From NCBI GenBank assembly GCA_016793325.1, contig JAEUKI010000055.1, forward strand, positions 231,111-295,110: a stretch of DNA of 64,000 nucleotides, in the 5' to 3' direction. Made by a program: the position numbers and the translations under genes. The first letter of the stretch is position 1. Each line of letters opens with the position of its first letter. This document shows positions 52,579 through 61,034 of this stretch, one piece after another. The notes below the pieces were generated by a model that did no database searches, was not told the origin of the DNA, and was given only the letters and a program-made list of their open reading frames with translations. The DNA is from Myxococcales bacterium. GTDB lineage: Bacteria; Myxococcota_A; Polyangia; Polyangiales; Ga0077539.

Positions 52579-52741
52579 CGGACCCGCGCTGTACCACACG
52601 TTTCGCGCTCGACGGTCCCACGCAAAGCCGAACGGTCCGCTCCGACGCCGAGCGGCTTCGCGGCGAAGCCGGACGATCCGCGAGCCGTTCGGTGACCTCA
52701 CCCATGGCGTCTACCGTTGATCGCGATCGCGTGCGAATGGC

Positions 52742-54550
52742 ATGCTCGTTCGCGCAGTGGGCACGACCGAACGCGATGCGAGCGACGTCCAGCTCTCGCT
52801 CTCGCGCGAGCGTGAGCGGACCCGCGCCCTGCGCGAAGTGGGGCTGCTGATCGACTCGTCGCTCGCGCCCGACGAGCTGCTCGAGCGCATCCTCGCTGCG
52901 GCAAAACGCGTCGCCGAGGCCGAGCGCGGGACGCTGTACCTCCTGCAGCCCGACGGCCGAACGCTCCAGTCCCACACCACGCAGGGCGGGACGCCAACGA
53001 CCATCGTCCTGCCCGTCGACAAAGGGATCGCCGGCGCGTGCGCCACCGCGCGAACGACGATCAACATCGCGGACGCGTACGACGACCCGCGCTTCGATCG
53101 CGCGTGGGACACGCGCACAGGATTTCGCACGCGCGCCGTGCTCGCGGTGCCGATGGTCGCGCCCGACGGGAGGCTCGTCGGCGTCGTGCAGGTGCTCAAC
53201 CGCGCGGATCACGGCGCGTTCGACCAGGACGACGTCGCCACGCTCGAAGCGCTCGCCGCACAAGCGACGGTGGCCCTCGAGGCCGCGCGCACGATGGCAA
53301 CGCTCGTCGAGCGCAACCGATCGCTCGAAGACTTGAAGGCCCGCCTCGAGCGCTCGCTCCGCGAGCGGCAGCTGTTGCTCGAGATCGAACAGCTCTTGTC
53401 GCGCGCCGATTCGCTCGACGAATTCCTCGATGGAACGCTGGTCGAACTCCTCCGCGAGTGCGGCGCCAACGCCGGATGCATCGCGCTCACCGACCCCATC
53501 ACCGGACTCTCGACGCTGCGCGCTGTGCGCGGTGTCCCTGACGGCGCGTCGCTCATCGGTCGCTCGGTGGCCGAGGGCGCCGCGCTCGTCACCGTCGTCA
53601 GCCGAGGCGAAGCGATCCAGCGCGGGGACGACTCGTCGCCCGTGCAGAGCGCGCTCCCGGGGCCCGAGGCGCGGACGCTCCTCGTCGTTCCGCTGCCGGG
53701 CGAGGGGGGATTGCCGCGCGGCGCCATCGAGGTCCGCGATTCGATCGAGCGCGGTTTTACTGCGACCGATCGCGCGCTCGTCGAGCTCGTCGCCGCCAAC
53801 GTGTCGACGGGAATCGAGCTCTCCCAAGCCCGCATCGAACGCGAGCGCGCCACGCGCCTCGCGACCCTCGGCAAGACCCTCGGCAACGTCGTGCACGACA
53901 TCCGCACGCCGATGAGCGTGATCTCGGGCTACGCGCAGCTCATGCCCGACGTCGAGTCCAAAGAAGAGCGACGCAAGTACGCGCAGTCCATCGTGCGTCA
54001 GTTCGGGCTCGTTCAATCGATGATCACCGAGCTGCTCGCGTTCGTTCGCGGCGAGAGCTCGGTGCTCTTTCAGCGAGTCCCGATCGAGTCGTTCTTCACC
54101 GAGATCGTCGAGGTGCTCCGACGCGACCTCGCCGCGCGCAACGTGCGCGTCGAGCTCGAGCTACGCGAGCGCGGCGCAGCCCGCATCGACCCCGCCAAGA
54201 TCACGCGGCTCGTCCACAACCTCGCGCGCAACGCCGCGGACGCGCTCGCGCAGAAGCCCAACGGCGGGACGTTCACGATTCGTGTGTCGCGCGCAGGCGA
54301 GCAGCTCGTCCTCGAGTTCGAAGACGACGGTCCCGGCATCCCCGAGGCAGTTCGCCTCCGGCTCTTCGAGTCCTTCGTCACCCAGGGAAAGCCCGACGGA
54401 ACCGGCCTCGGCCTCGCCATCGTGAAGAAGGTCGTCGACGACCACAACGGCACCGTCGACGTCACCACGTCGCCCGAAGGCACGCGTTTCACCGTGAAGC
54501 TCCCCCTGCAATCGACCGCGACGCTCCCCCGAGCGACCAATCAGCCGTAG
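52742..54550 (+). CDS. GAF-GAF sensor histidine kinase
   Basis: 602 residues. A cytoplasmic kinase with two GAF domains (residues ~25-190: LREVGLLIDSSLAPDELLER, GTLYLLQPDGRT, PVDKGIAGACATARTTINIA; second ~215-375: LLSRADSLDEFLDGTLVELL, RTLLVVPLPGEGGLPRG), a HisKA helix with LGNVVHDIRTPMSVISGYAQ (phospho-acceptor His), and a HATPase domain with LVHNLARNAADALAQKPNGG (N box), LEFEDDGPGIPEAVR (G1) and GKPDGTGLGLAIVKKVV (G2). No transmembrane segment, so it senses an internal small molecule. No response regulator gene is adjacent. Convergent with dksA, overlapping its end by 10 bp. Confidence 0.93.
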   Translation: MLVRAVGTTERDASDVQLSLSRERERTRALREVGLLIDSSLAPDELLERILAAAKRVAEAERGTLYLLQPDGRTLQSHTTQGGTPTTIVLPVDKGIAGACATARTTINIADAYDDPRFDRAWDTRTGFRTRAVLAVPMVAPDGRLVGVVQVLNRADHGAFDQDDVATLEALAAQATVALEAARTMATLVERNRSLEDLKARLERSLRERQLLLEIEQLLSRADSLDEFLDGTLVELLRECGANAGCIALTDPITGLSTLRAVRGVPDGASLIGRSVAEGAALVTVVSRGEAIQRGDDSSPVQSALPGPEARTLLVVPLPGEGGLPRGAIEVRDSIERGFTATDRALVELVAANVSTGIELSQARIERERATRLATLGKTLGNVVHDIRTPMSVISGYAQLMPDVESKEERRKYAQSIVRQFGLVQSMITELLAFVRGESSVLFQRVPIESFFTEIVEVLRRDLAARNVRVELELRERGAARIDPAKITRLVHNLARNAADALAQKPNGGTFTIRVSRAGEQLVLEFEDDGPGIPEAVRLRLFESFVTQGKPDGTGLGLAIVKKVVDDHNGTVDVTTSPEGTRFTVKLPLQSTATLPRATNQP

Positions 54551-54909
54551 TCCTTCTCGGCCTTCTCTTGGTCTTCTTTGCACTTGATGCAGAGCGTGGT
54601 CTCGGGTCGCGCTTCGAGACGCTTGACGCCGATCTCTTCGCCGCACTCTTCGCAGACACCGAAGCTGCCGTCCTCGATCTTGATGAGCGCGTGATCGATC
54701 TTCTCGAGAAACACCTTCTCGCGGCCGCGGAGGCGAAAGGTAAAGGACTGCAGGTACTCGCTCGACGCCTGGTCCATCTCGTCCGGAAGGTCGTTGGCGT
54801 CGAGCGCCATGTCCTCGGCCAAGGTTTCCTTCGCGTTCTCGATGATCTGCTTGCGCTTCTCCTCGAGGATGTCCTTGAAGCGCTTGAGATCGGCCTTCTT
54901 CAGTGCCAT
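54541..54909 (-). CDS. dksA: RNA polymerase-binding transcription factor DksA
   Basis: 122 residues from ATG 54909 with an AAAGGGG ribosome site. Binds in the RNA polymerase secondary channel and, with ppGpp, adjusts rRNA and other promoters. The coiled-coil N-terminal region ends in DANDLPDEMDQASSEY, with the D-x-A/S-D-x-A tip motif seen as DMALDANDLPDEMDQ; the zinc finger is GVCEECGEEIG and TLCIKCKEDQE (C-x2-C ... C-x2-C). Length is short of E. coli DksA (151) but typical for delta/Alphaproteobacterial DksA/TraR types. Own strong promoter at 54994-55021. Confidence 0.9.
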   Translation of the reverse strand: MALKKADLKRFKDILEEKRKQIIENAKETLAEDMALDANDLPDEMDQASSEYLQSFTFRLRGREKVFLEKIDHALIKIEDGSFGVCEECGEEIGVKRLEARPETTLCIKCKEDQEKAEKDYG

Positions 54910-54915
54910 TCGCAA

Positions 54916-54926
54916 CCCCTTTGGGG
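54916..54926 (-). promoter_or_regulatory. dksA ribosome site inside a small hairpin
   Basis: On the minus strand CCCC-AAA-GGGG pairs into a 4-bp stem whose 3' arm is the AAAGGGG ribosome-binding sequence ~7 bases before ATG 54909. A weak fold that could slow translation initiation. Confidence 0.35.
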
Positions 54927-54993
54927 AATCGGACGATTGGATTGCAATGGAGCCGCTCCCGTCCTCCGGCAACGCTCCAAACGAGGGGCGGGG

Positions 54994-55021
54994 AGGATAA
55001 AGAGACCCACCCCTGTGTCAA
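54994..55021 (-). promoter_or_regulatory. Sigma-70-like promoter of dksA
   Basis: On the minus strand TTGACA (55016-55021), 16 bases, TATCCT (54994-54999). It is followed by CCCCGCCCC, a GC-rich discriminator of the kind found at promoters repressed in the stringent response. Predicts a start near 54987 and a ~78-base leader. Confidence 0.7.
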
Positions 55022-55073
55022 GCAGCGCCGCCACGCGCCGAACGAATGCGCGAATTCCCCTCGAAAACCGCTG

Positions 55074-56552
55074 TCAGTCGCAGCGCGCGTTGTCCGCGCA
55101 TCCCTCGCCGCCGCGCACCGGTGACTGCTTGCACGCGGTGCCTGCGCCGAAGTTGTTGCCGAGCGCCGCCGCGCCGTAGTCGACCGCTGTGCCTCGAAAC
55201 ACGCGGACGATCGCCGCCGCGTTCTCGGGCAATCCGCTGAACGTGACGTGCGAGACGTTCTCCGCAGGCAGCGCAGACGAGAGGTACAGCGCCCCGTCGT
55301 TCTCCTGTGGATTCCACGCGCACGCTTCGTCGTAGCCCGAGTCGCCACCCGCGAACGCGATCGTGACCCAGTTGAATTTCGTCCGCGAGCGCAGCGCCCT
55401 CTCGCCCACGTACACCCCCTCCCACGCGCCTGCGTTCGGCTCCGTCGCTGCTGCAGTAAACGTGATGCGTCCCTGCTCGCTCCCGCCGTCCGCGGTGAGC
55501 CCTCCCTCCGCGTCCCACCCCACCGCGATGCTCGAGTTCGAGCCGAACGCGATCGTGGTTCCCGGGGCAATTTGCACGACGGGCGAGCGCGGTCCCTCGA
55601 TGCGCAAGTCGACGTCGTCCGCGATGTGGTAGCGGACGCCTGGGTTGCGCCACGTTCCGCTCTCGTCCACCGCTTGGTTGGTCCCGATCGCGATCTCGTT
55701 GATCTCGTTGCCGGTGTACGTCCCCTCGGGGAGCGTTCGAACCGCGTTCGCGCGCTGAAGATACACAGCGCCCGAGTGGCTGTGCCCGCCGACAACCGTC
55801 TCGCGCACCACGAGGTTGGTCGACGTCGTCGAGAACGAGCCGTTGTCCGCGAGCCACGCCCCGTAGCCGCGACACGCGCGCAGCGTCACGTGTTGAACGT
55901 CCGTCCCCGCGAGCCGCGACCGGAAGCACGAGGCTTCACCGTACGCCGACGTCGCGCCACCGTGCTCGATCGTGACGTGCGCGAGCCGCGAGCTCGCGCG
56001 CGCGTGCTCTTCGAACGAGACCGCCTGCCAATCACCCGGCTGCGGCTCGTTCTTGTTGCTCCCGATGCGAATCGGTCGCTGCGCTTCTCCGACCGCCATC
56101 ACCGCGCCTCCGCCGCCGACGTGGAACGTGCGTCCCTCGCCGAGCAAGACGACGGCGCACGGCGCCACGGTCACCGTCACGTTCTCTTCGATGACGATCC
56201 CGTTCGGAAACCGGTGCGGTGAACCTTCGAGCGTCCACGTCTCGTTCGTCGTGATGTGCTCCGTGTGAACCGTCCCTGGTCCGAGCGCCGAGTTCGGCTG
56301 CTGCGCCGGACACCCCGTCGCTGGCGTCGGCGGAACGGACTCCACCGAGCTCTGCCCTTGTGTGCCCGAAATGCCCGGAGCGCTCGGCCCGCTCGCGCTC
56401 GATGTGCCCGGCGTCCCCGCTCCGTTCGTGTTGTTCGCGTTGCTCACGCCGTTCGCGTTGGGCGTCTGTCCGTCCGGCGCGCGACGCCTCCTGCACGCGC
56501 TCGTCGCGGCGAGAACCGCACACAAAATCATGGCGTTTCGGTGATTGATCAC
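55074..56552 (-). CDS. Secreted lipoprotein with right-handed beta-helix-like region
   Basis: 492 residues from GTG 56552, which has GAGGAG 8 bases upstream (ATG 56531 is an alternative). Lipobox-type signal MILCAVLAATSACRRRR. A Gly/Asn/Thr-rich linker (QTPNANGVSNANNTNGAG) is followed by a long region of repeated short strands, with GGATSAYGEASCFRSRLAG, DVQHVTLRACRGYGAWLAD and LVVRETVVGGHSHSGAVYLQ, resembling parallel beta-helix/pectate-lyase-like coils used for surface binding. Several Cys pairs lie in the coils. No catalytic residues recognised. Divergent from the CAP-domain lipoprotein by 142 bp. Confidence 0.75.
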   Translation of the reverse strand: MINHRNAMILCAVLAATSACRRRRAPDGQTPNANGVSNANNTNGAGTPGTSSASGPSAPGISGTQGQSSVESVPPTPATGCPAQQPNSALGPGTVHTEHITTNETWTLEGSPHRFPNGIVIEENVTVTVAPCAVVLLGEGRTFHVGGGGAVMAVGEAQRPIRIGSNKNEPQPGDWQAVSFEEHARASSRLAHVTIEHGGATSAYGEASCFRSRLAGTDVQHVTLRACRGYGAWLADNGSFSTTSTNLVVRETVVGGHSHSGAVYLQRANAVRTLPEGTYTGNEINEIAIGTNQAVDESGTWRNPGVRYHIADDVDLRIEGPRSPVVQIAPGTTIAFGSNSSIAVGWDAEGGLTADGGSEQGRITFTAAATEPNAGAWEGVYVGERALRSRTKFNWVTIAFAGGDSGYDEACAWNPQENDGALYLSSALPAENVSHVTFSGLPENAAAIVRVFRGTAVDYGAAALGNNFGAGTACKQSPVRGGEGCADNARCD

Positions 56553-56694
56553 GATCGTGGCTCCTCTTCGGTGGGCAACGCGTCGGCGCGGGCGCTCGAT
56601 TTCTTCCCGTTCGCGGTCTTGCGCCCCGCTCGACACGCGCGGGAGTCTCGCTGACTCCGCGATGGTTGACTACCGCTACCGGACCGGGGTTCAC

Positions 56695-57492
56695 ATGGTC
56701 GCCATGAGATTGGGTCGATACGCCGCCGTTCCTGCGCTCGTTCTGCTCGTTGCGTGCGGTCCTGTTGCGAGCCCCGACGCAGCGACGATGGACGTCCGGG
56801 GCAACACGAGCGACGCTGTCTCGTTCGACGCGCCTCCCGCGGACTCCGCGCTTCGCGACGACGCGATCATCGTCGAACCCGACGCGATCACCAGCGACGC
56901 CGTCTCGTTCGACGCACCCGCGGCCGATGTGCCCGCCGCAGTCGACTCCGGTGTCCGCGACACGGGCGTCGCCCCGGTGTGTTCGACCGCTGGCGAAATG
57001 GGCCGCGTCGCAGGAATCACCCAAGCCCACAACACGCGCCGCGCGTCGGTCGACACGTCTGTGTCCATGAACCGCGCTCCGATCCCGTGCCTCTCGTGGA
57101 ACGCAGCCCGCGCCGCCGCCGCCCAACCCTTCGCGGACATGCTCGCGCGCTCGTGCACGGCGATGCACTCGACCGGCGCGATCAACGGCGAATACGGCGA
57201 AAATGTCGCGCTCGTCACGCGCGATTACTCCGCCGCGCAGGTCGTCGGCGCGTGGTTTGCGGAGCAAGCGTGCTTCACGTACGGACCCATCAGCACGACC
57301 ACGGGTTGCGACACCGCGTGCACGCGCCGCTTGCCCGTTCCCAGCGCGAGCTGCGGTCACTACACCGCGATCGTGTGGCGCGACACGACGAGCGTCGGCT
57401 GCGCCGTCGCAAACTGCGGCGATGGTCGCCGCTCGATTTGGGTGTGCCAGTACATGCCCGCGGGAAACTACGTCGGGCGCCGCCCGTACTGA
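56695..57492 (+). CDS. CAP/SCP-domain lipoprotein
   Basis: 265 residues from ATG 56695 (ATG 56704 three codons later). Signal ends at the lipobox LLVACGPV. An Asp/Ser-rich linker leads to a CAP domain (cysteine-rich secretory/pathogenesis-related-1 fold): AQPFADMLARSC, AINGEYGENVALV with the conserved E-N, VGAWFAEQACFTY and ASCGHYTAIVWRDTTSVGCA (H-Y-T-x-x-V-W signature), then NCGDGRRSIWVCQYMPAGNY. The two His/Glu cavity residues are present. Six or more Cys give disulphides. CAP proteins bind sterol or lipid or act as proteases in some families; role here unknown. Confidence 0.88.
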   Translation: MVAMRLGRYAAVPALVLLVACGPVASPDAATMDVRGNTSDAVSFDAPPADSALRDDAIIVEPDAITSDAVSFDAPAADVPAAVDSGVRDTGVAPVCSTAGEMGRVAGITQAHNTRRASVDTSVSMNRAPIPCLSWNAARAAAAQPFADMLARSCTAMHSTGAINGEYGENVALVTRDYSAAQVVGAWFAEQACFTYGPISTTTGCDTACTRRLPVPSASCGHYTAIVWRDTTSVGCAVANCGDGRRSIWVCQYMPAGNYVGRRPY

Positions 57493-57510
57493 TTTCCCCC
57501 GTCATTTCCC

Positions 57511-58209
57511 TCACAAGAACACGAGCGTGCTCCGCTCCCACGCGCGAGCGACCACCAGCGTGAGCGCCAGCGCCACGAAGAGCACGCCGTCCGCGATTGC
57601 GATGCGCGGGCGCTCATCGAGCTTCAACCCACCACGCGCGCCCGACGCACCCACGAGCAACGCGATCGGACCGATCGTCGCGCCTCGCGTCGCCCACAGC
57701 GCGGCGCCGATCGCGACCGCCGCGGTGAACGAAGCGAGCCGCGTCGGGCTCACCCGCTGCGCGCCAACGGCCACGACCCGCGCGAGCGCCACGAACCACA
57801 GCGCGGTACACGCGTCGCTCGCCGCGCCGACGATCGCCGCGAGCGCCACGATCGCCGTCGAAAGCGTGACGAACAACGGCGTCGACCCCCTCCGCGCGCC
57901 CACGAGCGAGCACCCCACGACCGCGAGCACCGAGCACGCTGTCGCCGCGGACGCTCGACGATCGACGAACGACGTGGCCTCGAGCGCACGCACGACGATC
58001 AGCGCGAGCACGAACTCGAAGAGCGGGAGATCGACCTCTCGGCGCTCGTCTCCGACCCTCGACCTCGCGGCGAGCGCAAGCACGTACGTGATGGACACAA
58101 CGCAGACGGACGGCGCAACATCGACACGAAGCGCTGTCCGAACGATCAGCCACGCGACGATGCTCAGCGCCGCTGCGACGGCGAGGTCCGATGAACGCAA
58201 CTTTCCCAT
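57511..58209 (-). CDS. Multi-spanning membrane protein
   Basis: 232 residues from ATG 58209 (MGKLRSSDLAVAAALSIVAW). Six to seven hydrophobic segments (LAVAAALSIVAWLIVRTALR, VCVVSITYVLALAARS, FEFVLALIVVRALEATSFV, CSVLAVVGCSLVGARRG, LFVTLSTAIVALAAIVGAAS, VAIGAALWATRGATIGPIAL, ADGVLFVALALTLVVARAWE). Short loops only; no recognised family. Convergent with the CAP gene by 18 bp and divergent from the TPR/PEGA gene by 39 bp. Confidence 0.7.
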   Translation of the reverse strand: MGKLRSSDLAVAAALSIVAWLIVRTALRVDVAPSVCVVSITYVLALAARSRVGDERREVDLPLFEFVLALIVVRALEATSFVDRRASAATACSVLAVVGCSLVGARRGSTPLFVTLSTAIVALAAIVGAASDACTALWFVALARVVAVGAQRVSPTRLASFTAAVAIGAALWATRGATIGPIALLVGASGARGGLKLDERPRIAIADGVLFVALALTLVVARAWERSTLVFL

Positions 58210-58248
58210 CACGTGGGTCGCCGTGAGAGTATCCCCGACGAGCCCCTG

Positions 58249-59481
58249 ATGGCTGAGCGCCGCGCACCTTGGCTCTGGATCCCTTTCGCGTTGGTGAGCT
58301 TCGCCTCGTGGGCAGCGCTCGACCTGCCCGCGCACGGCCAATCGCGCCCGCGACCACGGCCGCCCGTCACAAACGGCGACGCGTCGGTTGGCGCGGATGC
58401 GAGCGTTTCCTCCAACGACGCAGCGATCTTGGCGGTCGCGACGATGCCGCCCCCCGATGCCGCCGCTGACGCGCCCCCGGACGACCCCGAGGCCCGCCGC
58501 GAGCGCGCCGCCAGCGAGTTCACCGCTGGAATGAACGACTACCGCCGCGGCGACTTCGCCTCGGCAGCAGCCCACTTTCAAGCGGCCTACGACGCGCTCC
58601 CTGACCCAGCACCACTATTCAACTTGGCTCGTTCATGGGAGGGCGCCAACGAGATCACGCGCGCGCTCGACGCGTACCAGCGCTACCTCGCCGCGTCGCC
58701 CGAAGCGCAAGATCGCCAGGACGTACTCGCGCGCATCGAGCTGCTGCGACAACGCCCCGTCGAGGTGTTCGTCGCAACGCAGCCACCCGGCGCCTTCGTC
58801 TTCATCGACGGCTCCTCCGATCCCGTGTGGGGAACGACGCCCGTCGTCATGCGACTGCAGCCCGGTCGCCACACCGTCGCCCTCGTGCGCGACGGATACA
58901 CCCGGCTCGAGCGCCCCGTCGAAGTCCGCGCGGGAGAACGCCAGACGCTCACGTTTGCGCTCGTCGCCGACGACCCGACGAACACGCCCACGGGCGGTCG
59001 CTGGCAGGACCCCGTGATCCTCGATCGCCGCGTCGCCGTCCCTTGGGCGACGCGCTTCGCCGCAGTGATGGGCGCGTCGAGGACCTTCGAGAACCAACCG
59101 TTTTGGTTCTCGTTTGGTGCGGATTTTACGCTCTTCTATCGTCGAAACTTCATGGCCAACGCGCGGTTTCTCCGCGTCGAGCCCGACGGCGCGTGGACGC
59201 TCGCGACGCTCGGCGCTGGATACGTGCTGCCCATTGAAGACTTGGACCTAGCCTTCGTCGGACACCTCGGTGTCGCGCACGGCTATCATCAACCGGATGG
59301 AGCTCGACTCGGACTCGTTCGCTCGTGGGACGCGGTCGCGAGCGTCGAGGCGCGCTTGGACTGGTACTTTCACCGGCGACTGTCGCTCGGTCTCTTCGTC
59401 CGAGGAGACGTGCTGACGGACTTCACGCCGGTGGTACGGTTTCAGAGCAACCTCGGCGTCGCGATCGGCCTGACCCCATGA
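58249..59481 (+). CDS. TPR/PEGA-domain outer-membrane-type protein upstream of a Ser/Thr kinase
   Basis: 410 residues from ATG 58249. A signal peptide (IPFALVSFASWAALDLPAHG) precedes a Ser/Asp/Pro-rich linker, then a short TPR-type pair (EFTAGMNDYRRGDFASAAAH, FNLARSWEGANEITRALDAY). The PEGA domain follows: VEVFVATQPPGAFVFIDGSS, WGTTPVVMRLQPGRHTVALV. The C-terminal part has barrel-like strands (FWFSFGADFTLFYRRNF, LATLGAGYVLPIEDLDLAF, NLGVAIGLTP). Overlaps the kinase gene by 4 bp (ATGA), so probably a surface sensor or effector of that kinase. A PEGA-kinase pairing is common in myxobacteria. Confidence 0.82.
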   Translation: MAERRAPWLWIPFALVSFASWAALDLPAHGQSRPRPRPPVTNGDASVGADASVSSNDAAILAVATMPPPDAAADAPPDDPEARRERAASEFTAGMNDYRRGDFASAAAHFQAAYDALPDPAPLFNLARSWEGANEITRALDAYQRYLAASPEAQDRQDVLARIELLRQRPVEVFVATQPPGAFVFIDGSSDPVWGTTPVVMRLQPGRHTVALVRDGYTRLERPVEVRAGERQTLTFALVADDPTNTPTGGRWQDPVILDRRVAVPWATRFAAVMGASRTFENQPFWFSFGADFTLFYRRNFMANARFLRVEPDGAWTLATLGAGYVLPIEDLDLAFVGHLGVAHGYHQPDGARLGLVRSWDAVASVEARLDWYFHRRLSLGLFVRGDVLTDFTPVVRFQSNLGVAIGLTP

Positions 59482-61034
59482 GCGAACGAACGCAACCGAT
59501 CTCTGTCACCGAGGCGCTCGAGCGCACGGCAGAGGTGCGTTCGGACGGGAGCTCCGCTGGCGAGAGCGGCCCCAAAACCGCCCAGAGCGCCGTGACGCTC
59601 CCAGCCAACGGCGCCGCGCGAGACGAAGCAGACGAAGCGCTCGTCGGGCGAATCCTCGCGGGCCGCTATCAGCTCGAGTCCGTCCTCGGACGCGGCGGAA
59701 TGGGCGTGGTGTTCAGCGGTCGCCACATCGCGATCAACCGACCGATCGCGGTGAAGGTCCTGCGGCGCAACCTCGCGTCGAGCGGCGACGCCGTCACACG
59801 ATTTCATCGCGAGGCGCGCGCGGCCGCGTCCATCGGCAGCCCGCACATCGTCGAGGTGTTCGACTTCGGCTTCACCGACGAGGGCGACGCCTTCATCGCG
59901 ATGGAGCGCTTGGAGGGAACAGACCTCCGCAAGCTCGTCCGCGAAGCCGGCGCGCTCGCCCCCGGTCGCGCCCTCGCGATCGCTAGGCAAATCGCCCGCG
60001 GATTGTCCGCCGCTCACGCGCGAGGCATCGTCCACCGAGACCTCAAGAGCGAAAACGTCTTCGTCTGCAGCCGCGAGGGCGGCGAGCACATCAAGCTCCT
60101 CGACTTCGGAATCTCGAAGGTCACCGAGCTCGACGACACCCGCGGTCCGCTCACCTCCGAGGGCGTCGTGATGGGGACGCCGCACTACATGGCCCCCGAG
60201 CTCTTGCACGGCGCGATGGCCGCCGACGCCCGCGCGGACATCTACGCGCTCGGGTGCGTGCTCTACGAGATGCTCACCGGCGGCGTTCCCTTCAACGGGC
60301 GAACGCCGATGGAGGTCGCGTACAAGCACGTTCACGAGGCGGTCGAGCCGCCCTCCAAGCGCCGCCCCGGCTTGTCACCCGCGCTCGACGCCCTCGTGTT
60401 GCGCGCGCTCGAGAAGCAACCCGACAAGCGCTTCGACAACACCGACGCGTTCGTTCGTGCGCTCGACGAGCTCGAGCGAGCGCCGTCGAGCACGCTCCCT
60501 CCGCCCGTGGTGAGCGAGGCGCCGAGCGCTCCCTCGCGCAGGCCTCTCGCGCTGTTCTCGTTGGCTGCGCTCGCGTCGGTCGCCGCGGTCGGCCTCGCGC
60601 TTCGCACGCCATCGACGCCATCGACCGTGGGCCGCGCGGATGGATCGGACGCCGCTGCGCTCTTCGCGAGCAACGCCGACGCGACCTCGGATGAAGGCAC
60701 AACGAGCGAGTCCGTCGGGCCTCGCAGCGGAGGCGACCCAGAGACAACCGACGCGTCGCCGCGCGGCGACGCAGAGCTCGCGTCGTCGTTCGACGTGTGG
60801 ATCGCGGAGTCCAACGGAGCCCTTCAAGACACCGGCGTTCGCCGCGTCGAACGCGGCCCCAACGGCTTCGTGCGCCCTCCGGTGGTCGAGGCCGACGTGG
60901 TGAGCGCGGTCCCCGTTCCTGCGAACACGCCGGACGTCGCGCTCGCGCCGCTCGTTCCCGACGCAGCTCCGCGCGGGCCCGACGATGGGCTCAAGCAGAC
61001 GCCCTACGGCGCTGCCGCGCGCCGCGGACGCTGA
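59478..61034 (+). CDS. Membrane Ser/Thr protein kinase
   Basis: 518 residues from ATG 59478. Hanks kinase domain at ~60-330: VLGRGGMGVVFSGRH, PIAVKVLRRNLAS, IVHRDLKSENVFVC, KLLDFGISKVTE and GTPHYMAPELLHG, with the regulatory spine motifs intact. A single membrane segment (PLALFSLAALASVAAVGLAL) follows, and the extracytoplasmic tail is Ser/Asp/Thr-rich (GRADGSDAAALFASNADATS, SDEGTTSESVGPRSGGD), with no PASTA or other sensor domain. It is translationally coupled to the TPR/PEGA protein. It overlaps the convergent UXS-like gene by 31 bp. Confidence 0.93.
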   Translation: MSERTQPISVTEALERTAEVRSDGSSAGESGPKTAQSAVTLPANGAARDEADEALVGRILAGRYQLESVLGRGGMGVVFSGRHIAINRPIAVKVLRRNLASSGDAVTRFHREARAAASIGSPHIVEVFDFGFTDEGDAFIAMERLEGTDLRKLVREAGALAPGRALAIARQIARGLSAAHARGIVHRDLKSENVFVCSREGGEHIKLLDFGISKVTELDDTRGPLTSEGVVMGTPHYMAPELLHGAMAADARADIYALGCVLYEMLTGGVPFNGRTPMEVAYKHVHEAVEPPSKRRPGLSPALDALVLRALEKQPDKRFDNTDAFVRALDELERAPSSTLPPPVVSEAPSAPSRRPLALFSLAALASVAAVGLALRTPSTPSTVGRADGSDAAALFASNADATSDEGTTSESVGPRSGGDPETTDASPRGDAELASSFDVWIAESNGALQDTGVRRVERGPNGFVRPPVVEADVVSAVPVPANTPDVALAPLVPDAAPRGPDDGLKQTPYGAAARRGR

